From Liminaster sp017519885 (GTDB taxonomy: Bacteria > Bacteroidota > Bacteroidia > Bacteroidales > UBA3663): a stretch of DNA of 64,000 nucleotides. The position numbers and the translations under genes are program-made. A model generated the notes under the pieces. The model was not told where the DNA came from. It saw only the letters and a program-made list of their open reading frames with translations, and did not search any database. This document shows, piece by piece, positions 25,776 through 33,309 of the stretch (position 1 is its first letter; every line of letters begins with the position of its first letter). The stretch lies in the NCBI GenBank assembly GCA_017519885.1, contig JAFWRO010000036.1, forward strand, positions 1 through 64,000, in the 5' to 3' direction.

Positions 25776-26588
25776 ATGAAATCCAACATCCTCTATTTAC
25801 TCATCGCACTTGTCCTTGTATCCTGCTCTGGGTCGAATGGACCATCTGTCAAGCAACGTCGAGCCGAACAACTCGAAAAGTTCCGCTCTCAGCTTCAAAC
25901 CGAACGTCAAACGCTGAAGGCTACCGATTCACTTATGATGGCCCTTATACCCCAAATCAACACAGCCAAAAGCAAGGGCTTTGAGTATGAGAAGACGCAA
26001 TACGACGACCTTGGAAGATTCCGTCCTGAAGGTATGGATCCAAGTCAGAACTTGAACAAATCCTATGTTCGCTGTGCTGTTGATGAATATGGCCGCACTC
26101 AACTCATAGCAACATATTGCGGGCCGAAAAACTTTGTTGTCCATCAGATTCGAATCAACGCAAGCGACGGCACAGAAATTACAACAAAAACCATAGAGCC
26201 CAACGATGGTACAAACTATAGCTATGATATCGGAGGCACGCATTACCAGGCAGTTACTTTCACCTATGCTGGCAAAGTCACTGAAGGGATGTCGAATGAC
26301 AGTATCGTATTAGCCAATGCCGATACCGATAACGGCGCTTTAGGATTCATAGCTCAACACGTTGATGACAAGAATCTGAAAGCCAACTATATATCTATTG
26401 ATGGCAAGGAACTAATGGTTAACATCGGTCCAAAAACTCGTGCACGAATGGCCGCTACCTATGAGCTCGGTATTCTCCTTCGCGAAAATACACGTCTACA
26501 GCAGGAGAACAAGACTGCTGGACTTAAGATCCAATATCTTGAACAGATGATATTGCGTAAAGAAATTGAGGAAGCTGAAGGCAATTGA
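25776..26588 (+). CDS. lipoprotein of unknown function
   Basis: A 270-aa exported lipoprotein. The signal peptide MKSNILYLLIALVLVSC gives the lipobox LVSC. An in-frame ATG at 25746 is a possible start but would add an Asn-rich stretch before the signal peptide. The mature part starts with a charged helix (KQRRAEQLEKFRSQLQ) with likely coiled coil, followed by a globular part with GRTQLIATYCGPKNFVVHQI near residue 115 and GALGFIAQH near 195, and ends in another coiled coil (ENTRLQQENKTAGLKIQYLE). I do not recognise a characterised family. It lies 44 nt after relA and 43 nt before mscS, all on one strand, so it is probably co-transcribed with them. Confidence 0.8.
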   Translation: MKSNILYLLIALVLVSCSGSNGPSVKQRRAEQLEKFRSQLQTERQTLKATDSLMMALIPQINTAKSKGFEYEKTQYDDLGRFRPEGMDPSQNLNKSYVRCAVDEYGRTQLIATYCGPKNFVVHQIRINASDGTEITTKTIEPNDGTNYSYDIGGTHYQAVTFTYAGKVTEGMSNDSIVLANADTDNGALGFIAQHVDDKNLKANYISIDGKELMVNIGPKTRARMAATYELGILLRENTRLQQENKTAGLKIQYLEQMILRKEIEEAEGN

Positions 26589-26631
26589 CATATTATCAAA
26601 ACCAATATTAACCTCTAAAAAAATAAACACG

Positions 26632-27468
26632 ATGGAAAAATTAATGTTAAACTACTCTGTTATTAGCGCATTCATCCAAGCTCTCTTTTGGAAGATTGTA
26701 ATCGCTATTGTCGTTTATATCATCGGCAAATGGGCAATCAACAAGGTCTGCAAGATCAGCACCAAGATGATGGACAAGAAGGGTGTCGAAGACTCACTTC
26801 AAGGCTTCCTCGAGAGCATCATCAAGGTTGGTCTCTGGCTCTGTCTGATTATCGCAATAATCAATATTTTGGGCGTCGATACCGCTGCATTCGTCGGACT
26901 CTTTGCCGGTGCCGGTGTAGCCATAGGTATGGCAATGTCGGGTACACTTGGGAACTTTGCTGGAGGTGTGATGATTCTACTTTTCAAGCCTTATAAGGTC
27001 GGTGATTTCATTGCTGCCCAAGGCTACGAAGGCATTGTCAAGGATATACAAATCTTCAATACCATCTTGGTCACGACCGACAACAAGACAATCATTATTC
27101 CTAATGGCGGTCTTTCGACAGGTTCTTTGATCAATTACTCAAAGCAGCCATACCGTCGTGTAGATGTCAACTTTGACTTCTGTTATGGTACCGATTATGA
27201 AAAAGTGCGCGAGGCCATCGAAAAGATTCAGAATGCGTGCCCGCTCATACTCAAGGAGCCTATCGAAGGCGAACCCGTTGCCGGTCCGTGGCAAGGCCTC
27301 GCAAATATGGGAGAAAGCGGTTGCACCATCGCTACACGTTCTTGGTGCAAGAGTGCTGATTACTGGGCAGTCATGGGTTATATGAAATACGAAGTATATC
27401 AGCAGCTCCGCAACTCGGGCTTTATGTTCCCGTTCAACAAACTCGATGTAACTCTAATTAAGGAATAA
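26632..27468 (+). CDS. mscS: small-conductance mechanosensitive channel
   Basis: A 278-aa MscS-family channel that opens on membrane tension to release solutes during hypo-osmotic shock. The ATG at 26632 (MEKLMLNYSVIS) is preferred over an upstream in-frame ATG that overlaps the preceding gene. Helices lie at about 12-42, 62-84 and 90-125; the third carries the pore-lining Gly/Ala pattern FAGAGVAIGMAMSGTLGNFAGG. The beta domain follows, with FKPYKVGDFI near 127 and TTDNKTIIIPNGGL near 158, then the cytoplasmic cage domain. It belongs to the relA operon and precedes the aminopeptidase by 3 nt. Confidence 0.94.
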   Translation: MEKLMLNYSVISAFIQALFWKIVIAIVVYIIGKWAINKVCKISTKMMDKKGVEDSLQGFLESIIKVGLWLCLIIAIINILGVDTAAFVGLFAGAGVAIGMAMSGTLGNFAGGVMILLFKPYKVGDFIAAQGYEGIVKDIQIFNTILVTTDNKTIIIPNGGLSTGSLINYSKQPYRRVDVNFDFCYGTDYEKVREAIEKIQNACPLILKEPIEGEPVAGPWQGLANMGESGCTIATRSWCKSADYWAVMGYMKYEVYQQLRNSGFMFPFNKLDVTLIKE

Positions 27469-27471
27469 TAC

Positions 27472-28797
27472 ATGAATCTGATAGATTTTCTAAATTCTAG
27501 TCCCGTTAATTATCTTGCTGTAGCAACACTCGAAGAACAGTTGCAAGCAGCAGGTTTCTACAAGTTTGAACCCACTAAGCCAATGTTCGACGTAAAGCCA
27601 GGAGATAAACTTTACGTCACCAAGAACGATTCTTCACTCTATGCCATTCGATTAGGATCAATGCCTCTTGGAGAAAGTGGCATCCGAATCATTTGCGCTC
27701 ACTGTGATTCGCCAACCTTCCGCATCAAACCCAATCCAGAAATCCTGATGGAAAAAGGATTTGTAAAGCTGAATACAGAGTTATACGGAGGCGCAATCAT
27801 GAGCACATGGTTCGACCGTCCTCTTTCCTTGGCTGGACGTGTAATGCTTCGCTCCAGCGATCCATTGCACCCTCAGACACGTCTTCTCCATATCAAGGAG
27901 CCGTTGCTCATCATTCCAAACCTAGCTATCCACTTCAACCGTCAGGTCAACGATGGTGTCAAGTTGTCGAAACAAAAAGATATGCTTCCCGTATTAGGCA
28001 TAATCAACGATCAACTTTCATACAATGGTCTTTTACTAAGACTTATTGCATCTCACCTTGATGTAGCAGCTGAAGACATCCTCGATTTCGACCTATATCT
28101 ATACGATACGACTCCAGCCTGCGAAGTCGGTCTGCAAAAAGAATTCATTTCGGCTGGACGTCTTGACGACTTGTCGATGGTTCATGCGGGACTGCAAGCA
28201 ATGCTTGGAGAAGTTGTGAGTGAAGAAAAAACAAAGGAGTTACAACGTCAGACAATGGTATTGGCCATCTTTGACAACGAGGAAACAGGAAGCGGCACAA
28301 AACAAGGCGCAGGATCTCCTTTCCTCTCACAAGTGCTCCAACGTCTAGTCATTGCACAAAAAAGATCACTCGGACTGAACAGTGATCCTCGCGACGATTT
28401 CTATCGTATGATAGAGAATAGTTTTATGGTGAGTGCCGACAACGCACATGCCTGGCATCCAAACTATGGTGAAATGATGGACCCGACCAATCACCCTGTT
28501 CTCGGAGGCGGTCCCATCATCAAGGTCAATGCTGCCCAGAAATATGCAACCGATGCCGATGGAGCTGCTGTCTTCGGTGAGATATGTCGCCGAGCAGGTG
28601 TTCCATATCAGCGGTTTGTCAATCACAGCGATATCGCTGGAGGAAGTACACTAGGTAATATTCTAACCAGCTCTCTCCCATTCCGAGGCGTAGATATGGG
28701 CAATGGCGTTTGGGGCATGCATTCAATACGTGAAACAGGCAGTATCAAGGATCAGGAGTATGTCATCAGGGCCTTCTCCGAATTCTTCTGGGGGTAA
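27472..28797 (+). CDS. apeB: M18 family aminopeptidase
   Basis: A 441-aa cytosolic metallopeptidase that removes N-terminal, often acidic, residues from peptides. Di-zinc ligands are visible in order: CAHCDSPTFRIK (His and Asp, residues about 78-89), GRLDDLSMVHA near 225 (bridging Asp), FDNEETGSGTKQGAGS near 265 (catalytic Glu pair), VSADNAHAWHPNY near 320, and NHSDIAGGSTLG near 384 (last His). The length fits bacterial M18 enzymes. It starts 3 nt after mscS and ends shortly before a strong terminator, so it is the last gene of the relA operon. Confidence 0.94.
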   Translation: MNLIDFLNSSPVNYLAVATLEEQLQAAGFYKFEPTKPMFDVKPGDKLYVTKNDSSLYAIRLGSMPLGESGIRIICAHCDSPTFRIKPNPEILMEKGFVKLNTELYGGAIMSTWFDRPLSLAGRVMLRSSDPLHPQTRLLHIKEPLLIIPNLAIHFNRQVNDGVKLSKQKDMLPVLGIINDQLSYNGLLLRLIASHLDVAAEDILDFDLYLYDTTPACEVGLQKEFISAGRLDDLSMVHAGLQAMLGEVVSEEKTKELQRQTMVLAIFDNEETGSGTKQGAGSPFLSQVLQRLVIAQKRSLGLNSDPRDDFYRMIENSFMVSADNAHAWHPNYGEMMDPTNHPVLGGGPIIKVNAAQKYATDADGAAVFGEICRRAGVPYQRFVNHSDIAGGSTLGNILTSSLPFRGVDMGNGVWGMHSIRETGSIKDQEYVIRAFSEFFWG

Positions 28798-28840
28798 TCC
28801 TTTAACTCGCATCTTTTGCAAACAACTACTAACATTAACA

Positions 28841-28877
28841 AAGGCATGGTTCCATCGAGAACCATGCCTTTATAATT
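28841..28877 (+). terminator. terminator of the relA operon
   Basis: A perfect 12-bp stem, AAGGCATGGTTC (28841-28852) with GAACCATGCCTT (28859-28870), 6-nt loop, then TATAATTTTT. It separates the relA operon from the convergent small gene ending at 28880. Confidence 0.9.
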
Positions 28878-28879
28878 TT

Positions 28880-29059
28880 TCACACAAATCGCAGGAAGAA
28901 ACGTACCAGCGAAGCACCAATGGCACCTAAGCCGCACCAAATCCAATAGGTGTTTGGGTTACCAAACCTGTGGTCTTGGGCAAAACCTACCAATGCGCCA
29001 ATGACCAATACGTAGAAAAGGATGCGCAGGACCTTCTGCATAATTTCAATTGGATCCAT
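28880..29059 (-). CDS. 59-aa membrane protein
   Basis: A small ORF of 59 residues, ATG at 29059 and TGA at 28880. It begins MDPIEIMQKVLRILFYVL, giving one hydrophobic helix at about residues 10-26 (VLRILFYVLVIGALVGF). A polar turn (AQDHRFGNPNT) follows, then a second helix at about 38-57 (YWIWCGLGAIGASLVRFFL). It looks like a small two-helix inner-membrane protein. It lies 35 nt downstream of the M23 peptidase gene on the same strand and ends at the foot of the convergent terminator, so it may be co-transcribed with the peptidase. No family recognised; the reading frame, the membrane-helix pattern and its position support it as a real gene. Confidence 0.7.
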   Translation of the reverse strand: MDPIEIMQKVLRILFYVLVIGALVGFAQDHRFGNPNTYWIWCGLGAIGASLVRFFLRFV

Positions 29060-29094
29060 ACTGTTTAGTTATTTGCTACCGTAACTATAGCTAT

Positions 29095-30045
29095 TTATTT
29101 AATCTTAAGTCGTTTACCCAATTGCAGTTTGGTATTAGCCCTAATTCCATTCAGTTTGCACAGACGATTGACTGTCGTTCCGTATCGACGAGCAATACCT
29201 CCCAAGGTATCACCCTTACGGACTACATGAATGGCGGGCGAAGATCTTCTTGAACCACTAGATCGACTCGATGAACCTCTTGAACTTGCCAACGCACTTC
29301 TCTTACCCTTGTTCGATTGCTCCCATTCGGCACGTTTTCGATCGAGCTTAAAGATTTGTGAACGAGGTTGAAATGTGACGAAATCGATTAGATCGGCCGG
29401 ATCCAAGGCAATACCCATGTAGCGCATCTCGAAATGAAGATGTGGCCCCGTACTGCGTCCTGTGCTTCCTCCAAGTCCAATAGCCTGACCCGCTTTCACA
29501 TATTCATCTTGTTTGACAATATGTTTTGACAGATGACCATAGATAGTTTCAAGACCGTTGTCATGACGAATAACATAGAAGTTTCCATAGCCACGACGAT
29601 CGCTTCGGCAGATCCTAACTCTGCCATCAAAAGCAGCACGAACCGTATCGCCAATATACAATTTAATGTCTTCACCTTTATGCATTCGCTCCTTGCGCCA
29701 ACCAAAAGGCGAAGTCACCATCCCTTTGATAGGAGGATACCATCCAGAAAGATCAATATCAACATTGTTAGGAATATTGGCAGGTATCTTGCCATTCATA
29801 GGGTCGAATTTATCATTCCAATCGCTGTAAAGATCCAATTCGGGACGCAGTTCGAAGGGTTTTTCACCTTCCAAAGTATTGACGGAATCAGACATAGTAT
29901 AAAAAAAACGTGCAACATCCTGTTGCTCCTGTAAAGTGCGATGAATGTCGCGATGCACCTGAGGTACCACATCTCCTTTTGCCCAAATACAGTCCGTCAA
30001 AATAAATGTCGCAACAAGCGACAAAAATATTTTAGTAAATTTCAT
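29095..30045 (-). CDS. secreted M23 peptidase with LysM domain
   Basis: A 316-aa exported cell-wall hydrolase. The signal peptide MKFTKIFLSLVATFILTDCIWA is cleavable (the TDC before the hydrophobic end is not a good lipobox). The M23 (lysostaphin-like) domain occupies about 105-230, with zinc ligands in MHKGEDIKL (HxxxD) and GPHLHFEMRY (HxH) and the flanking YGHLSKH. A Ser/Arg-rich linker (about 245-268) leads to one LysM module at the C-terminus (HVVRKGDTLGGIARRYGTTV to LGKRLKIK), which binds peptidoglycan. It probably cuts peptide crosslinks during growth or division. A -33/-7 promoter ends only four nucleotides before the ATG, so the mRNA may be leaderless. Confidence 0.94.
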   Translation of the reverse strand: MKFTKIFLSLVATFILTDCIWAKGDVVPQVHRDIHRTLQEQQDVARFFYTMSDSVNTLEGEKPFELRPELDLYSDWNDKFDPMNGKIPANIPNNVDIDLSGWYPPIKGMVTSPFGWRKERMHKGEDIKLYIGDTVRAAFDGRVRICRSDRRGYGNFYVIRHDNGLETIYGHLSKHIVKQDEYVKAGQAIGLGGSTGRSTGPHLHFEMRYMGIALDPADLIDFVTFQPRSQIFKLDRKRAEWEQSNKGKRSALASSRGSSSRSSGSRRSSPAIHVVRKGDTLGGIARRYGTTVNRLCKLNGIRANTKLQLGKRLKIK

Positions 30046-30049
30046 GATG

Positions 30050-30080
30050 CAAAAATACGCAATCTTTTTGGAATATCCAA
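30050..30080 (-). promoter_or_regulatory. M23 gene promoter embedded in a terminator
   Basis: On the minus strand TTG (30080-30078), a 20-nt spacer and TATTTTTG (30057-30050) form a consensus Bacteroidetes promoter ending 4 nt before the ATG at 30045. The -33 box lies inside, and the -7 box directly after, the terminator stem of the grpE operon. Confidence 0.65.
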
Positions 30081-30090
30081 GAAGATTGCG
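30058..30090 (-). terminator. terminator of the grpE-dnaJ-TSCPD operon
   Basis: A 15-bp stem with one wobble pair (left arm 30058-30072, right arm 30076-30090) and a 3-nt loop, read on the minus strand from CGCAATCTTCTTGGA to TCCAAAAAGATTGCG, then TATTTTTG. It lies 23 nt after the TSCPD stop codon. Confidence 0.82.
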
Positions 30091-30113
30091 TACATTTTAA
30101 CTTAATTTGTCAT

Positions 30114-30374
30114 TTAACGAGCTGATTCAATGGCTTTGACCAGTGCTTTTGACAATTGGTCAGGGCAAGATGTTGTTTTATTTCCACATCGAATTCCTTT
30201 GATCTTGTCAATCACATCCTGCGCCTTTTGCCCTTTTACAAGCGACGAAATGCCCTGAAGATTACCGTGGCATCCACCCATGAATTGCACATCCTGTATG
30301 ACGTCGTCATCACTCAATTCGACATGTATGAACCTCGAACATGTTCCTTCGGTCTGATACCATATGTCTTTCAT
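30114..30374 (-). CDS. TSCPD domain protein
   Basis: An 86-aa protein of the TSCPD family (the small form annotated as TIGR03905). The name-giving motif reads KTTSCPDQLSKAL near residue 67. Three further Cys (TCSRF, GGCHGN and RCGNK) complete a likely metal-binding set. The same domain occurs at the end of B12-dependent ribonucleotide reductases, but the role of the free-standing form is not known. The ATG at 30374 follows the stop of the dnaJ-like gene by 2 nt (TGATTATG), so it is translated from the same mRNA. Confidence 0.87.
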   Translation of the reverse strand: MKDIWYQTEGTCSRFIHVELSDDDVIQDVQFMGGCHGNLQGISSLVKGQKAQDVIDKIKGIRCGNKTTSCPDQLSKALVKAIESAR

Positions 30375-30376
30375 AA

Positions 30377-31450
30377 TCACTCTTGTTTAGTAAAGAAATA
30401 CTTGATACGGCTGAACATTGACTTTCGGTTCTCCTCGGTAGGAATACAATTAGTACCTTTGGAAAGTTTCTCAACAGCCTTCTTCTCATCTGCCGAGAGT
30501 TTCTCGGGCACAAATACAAGAATATTTACTATCAGATCGCCAATAATGCCAGTATCCTTCGATGGCAAACCTTTACCCTTCAAACGTAAAATCTTACCAG
30601 GCTGGGTGCCAGCCGGGACATTGATCCTCACTCGGCCATTAAGCGTTGGTATCTCTACGGGGCCACCCAAAGCAGCGGTCGGGAAGGATATGAGGCAGTT
30701 GTAGACCAAGTCCTGATGATCACGCAAAAGTTCAGGATGAGGAATTTCCTCGATGTTTACAACCAAATCGCCAGGTGTACCTTTGCCTCCTGGTGCAGCA
30801 TTGCCTTTTCCCTTAGCCATAAACTTCTGTCCCTCCATTACGCCCTTAGGCAAATGTATCGGAATGATATCCTCAACCTGACGGACAGTGCCCGTAGCAT
30901 CGGCAACAGAATGCTTGATCTTAACTTTCTTGTCAACTCCATTCATCACATCGTCAAGCGAGACGCGTAAAGTGATGTTGATGTCTTGACCTTTGACGGA
31001 CTGTTGGAAAGGATTGAAACCTTCGTTGCCATTGCCAAAGCCAAATCCTTCAAAGCCACTGAAAGGATTGCCTGACGTAGTGTAAGTATAGGTAGTACCT
31101 CCACGACGACCCTTTGCACCTCCAAAGAAAGCATTGAAAATATCGAATGGATCGAAGTCCATTCCATTGAAATCAAAGCCTCCAGTGCTGCCACCGTCTC
31201 CGAAACCGCCATTCATACCAGCATGTCCAAACTGGTCATAGCGAGCGCGTTTTTGTTCGTCGCTGAGAACAGCGTAAGCTTCGTTAACCTCTTTGAAGTT
31301 TTGTTCAGCTGTTTTCTGCTCTGCCTCGCTGGCTTGTTGCCACTTATCCGGATGCCATTTAATGGCCAACTTTCGGTAGGCTTTCTTTATTTCGTCGGCC
31401 GTAGCTCCCTTTTGGAGACCTAAGACCTCATAATAATCTCTCTTTGCCAT
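30377..31450 (-). CDS. dnaJ: DnaJ-like co-chaperone lacking the zinc finger
   Basis: A 357-aa J-domain protein that should stimulate DnaK ATPase and deliver unfolded clients. The J domain (residues 1-75) has KWHPDKW with the essential HPD. A Gly/Phe-rich region follows (about 78-150). The two substrate-binding beta domains start at GQDINITLRVSL (about 155), and a conserved GDLVVNI element is present near 230. The four CxxCxGxG motifs of classical DnaJ are entirely missing: KVKIKHSVADATG passes straight to IIPIHLPKGVMEGQ. The architecture is therefore that of a class B (CbpA-like) protein, even though it occupies the dnaJ place 26 nt after grpE. The symbol dnaJ is by position; cbpA-like is an equally fair name. 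Confidence 0.88.
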   Translation of the reverse strand: MAKRDYYEVLGLQKGATADEIKKAYRKLAIKWHPDKWQQASEAEQKTAEQNFKEVNEAYAVLSDEQKRARYDQFGHAGMNGGFGDGGSTGGFDFNGMDFDPFDIFNAFFGGAKGRRGGTTYTYTTSGNPFSGFEGFGFGNGNEGFNPFQQSVKGQDINITLRVSLDDVMNGVDKKVKIKHSVADATGTVRQVEDIIPIHLPKGVMEGQKFMAKGKGNAAPGGKGTPGDLVVNIEEIPHPELLRDHQDLVYNCLISFPTAALGGPVEIPTLNGRVRINVPAGTQPGKILRLKGKGLPSKDTGIIGDLIVNILVFVPEKLSADEKKAVEKLSKGTNCIPTEENRKSMFSRIKYFFTKQE

Positions 31451-31476
31451 ATTATAACATTTTCTCCTTTAATAAA

Positions 31477-32067
31477 TTATTGACCTACGACTACTTTCGC
31501 ATACCGAACCACCTTGTCATAAAGCTTGTAGCCCTTTGTAGGACAATCGACAATTTTACCTTTAAGAGATGGATCGGGGGCAGGAAACATTGTGATGGCT
31601 TCGTGGATCTTGTCGTCGAAGTCATCTCCTGGATTAGCTGGAATAACGGTGACCTGCTGTTGTTTAAGGTAGCCTTGAAACTTCTGCATAATCAACGCGA
31701 CTCCTTCTTTCACGCTATCAATGTCCTCAGCCTTGTCAATATGTTGCATGGCACGTTCCAAGTCATCAATGACGGGCAGAAGTGCTTCTATAGCCTTCTG
31801 ACTGCCATATTTGATCAAGTCGGCCTTTTCCTGAATAGTACGCTTGCGGAAATTATCAAACTCTGCAGCACGGTATAAAGCATCTTTTTGAAGCTGCTCT
31901 ACTTTCGCCTCCAGTTCGGCTACACGCTCCTCTGGTGTTGGTTCGTGTTGTTCCTCTTCTTCAATTTGCTTCGTATCCTGTGCTTCAGTTTCATTGTCTG
32001 GCTCAACAACCTTGGTATCGTCAACCTTTACCTCATCGTCGTTGATCGTTTGCTTATTCTCTTCCAT
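31477..32067 (-). CDS. grpE: nucleotide exchange factor GrpE
   Basis: A 196-aa co-chaperone that drives ADP release from DnaK. An acidic, low-complexity N-terminus (about 1-50) leads to a long coiled coil (about 50-110, VAELEAKVEQLQKDALYRAA then FDNFRKRTIQEK). The beta domain closes with IHEAITMFPAPDPSLKG and GYKLYDKVVRYAKVVV, the usual GrpE end. It heads a three-gene operon with the dnaJ-like and TSCPD genes. Upstream, a TATTTGCAG-like sequence near 32110-32118 (minus) may be the -7 box but departs from the consensus. Confidence 0.95.
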   Translation of the reverse strand: MEENKQTINDDEVKVDDTKVVEPDNETEAQDTKQIEEEEQHEPTPEERVAELEAKVEQLQKDALYRAAEFDNFRKRTIQEKADLIKYGSQKAIEALLPVIDDLERAMQHIDKAEDIDSVKEGVALIMQKFQGYLKQQQVTVIPANPGDDFDDKIHEAITMFPAPDPSLKGKIVDCPTKGYKLYDKVVRYAKVVVGQ

Positions 32068-32198
32068 AATATTTATAATTTTTGTTAATAATCGATATCA
32101 GGAACACTGCAAATATTATGCCAAGACAAATTTTCATTATTTTTTCTCAAATAACGTTTTTTTTGATGAGTTGATTTCCATATTTCGAAAATAATAGT

Positions 32199-32206
32199 TA
32201 TATTTG
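32199..32206 (+). promoter_or_regulatory. -7 box of ispE
   Basis: TATATTTG followed by CAGCGC matches TAnnTTTG and lies 45 nt upstream of the ATG at 32252. A TTG at 32171-32173 is a poor -33 candidate because the spacing is long. Confidence 0.6.
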
Positions 32207-32251
32207 CAGCGCAATTTTGTCACACTTACGTTTACACATTATATAATATAT

Positions 32252-33151
32252 ATGATATTATTTCCTGAAGCTAAAATCAACATCGGTCTCAATGTTACAC
32301 GTCGTCGCGAGGATGGCTACCATATCCTCCAGACACTATTCTATCCTATCAACTGGTGTGATGCGCTCGAAATTCTTCCTATGTCGGATGTAAATGCTGC
32401 CAATTGTATTAGTACGAATGACAACAAAGTACATTGGTATCAGACCGGAATTATAGTCGATTGCGACCCAGAACTTAACCTCTGCGTGAAGGCATATCGA
32501 TTATTACAAGACCGATTTCCAGAATTGCCTGCAGTCGAAATGCATCTGGAAAAACAGATTCCCTTTGGGGCAGGACTTGGCGGTGGATCGTCTGATGGAG
32601 CACATGCCTTGCTGATGTTGCGAGAAATGTTCAATTTAGACGTCACCGATAACGAACTTGAGACTATTGCAGCACGCATGGGAGCCGACTGTGCTTTCTT
32701 TTGCCGATGTGGCAACCAGCTGAACACTTCTAACAATAATCACAAGATGCAAGCTCAATATTGCGAAGGAATAGGCTATGAGCTAGTCCCACATACCTTA
32801 TCTCTTAAGGGCAAATATATCGTTGTAGTAAAACCTCCCTTTGGCGTAAGTACACGTGAGGCATATAGTGGTGTCCATCCCCAATTGCCAGACGTTTCTC
32901 TTGATATGATGCTAACCCGTCCCCTTGATGAATGGAAGGATTGCATACACAACGATTTCGAAAAATCCGTTTTCCCGCTCTATCCGCAACTTGACATGAT
33001 CAAACAGACACTTTATCAACGTGGTGCCATCTATGCAAGCATGTCGGGATCAGGATCTGCTCTCTTTGGCATCTTTGACCAAGAGCAACCCGATTGTGCA
33101 ACATGGTTCGACGAAAAATATAATGTTCGTGGCCATTGGGCTTTAGTGTAA
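32252..33151 (+). CDS. ispE: 4-diphosphocytidyl-2-C-methyl-D-erythritol kinase
   Basis: A 299-aa GHMP kinase of the non-mevalonate isoprenoid pathway; it phosphorylates CDP-methylerythritol at O2 with ATP. The ATG at 32252 (MILFPEAKINIGLNV) fits the family better than a TTG upstream, which falls in the -7 box. Landmarks: AKINIGLNVTRRREDGYH at the N-terminus (catalytic Lys), the ATP loop IPFGAGLGGGSSDGAHAL near residue 106, MGADCAFFCRCG near 150, and the C-terminal GHMP motif MSGSGSALFGIF near 265. Single gene with its own promoter, followed by the LacI regulator. Confidence 0.96.
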   Translation: MILFPEAKINIGLNVTRRREDGYHILQTLFYPINWCDALEILPMSDVNAANCISTNDNKVHWYQTGIIVDCDPELNLCVKAYRLLQDRFPELPAVEMHLEKQIPFGAGLGGGSSDGAHALLMLREMFNLDVTDNELETIAARMGADCAFFCRCGNQLNTSNNNHKMQAQYCEGIGYELVPHTLSLKGKYIVVVKPPFGVSTREAYSGVHPQLPDVSLDMMLTRPLDEWKDCIHNDFEKSVFPLYPQLDMIKQTLYQRGAIYASMSGSGSALFGIFDQEQPDCATWFDEKYNVRGHWALV

Positions 33152-33228
33152 ACGATTGCCTAAAAACAGAAGGATGAATTGACATTAATGCAATTTTTGT
33201 TATTATTGCACATTTTTTCTATAAAAAA

Positions 33229-33260
33229 TTTGGATTTAATTGTAAAAACAATTATCTTTG
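33229..33260 (+). promoter_or_regulatory. promoter of the LacI-type regulator
   Basis: TTTG (33229-33232), a 20-nt spacer and TATCTTTG (33253-33260) fit the Bacteroidetes consensus. The ATG follows about 50 nt downstream. Confidence 0.78.
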
Positions 33261-33309
33261 CACCCGTACAACACTTTAACAAAAGAAAACATTTCCTATC
33301 TTAATCAAC

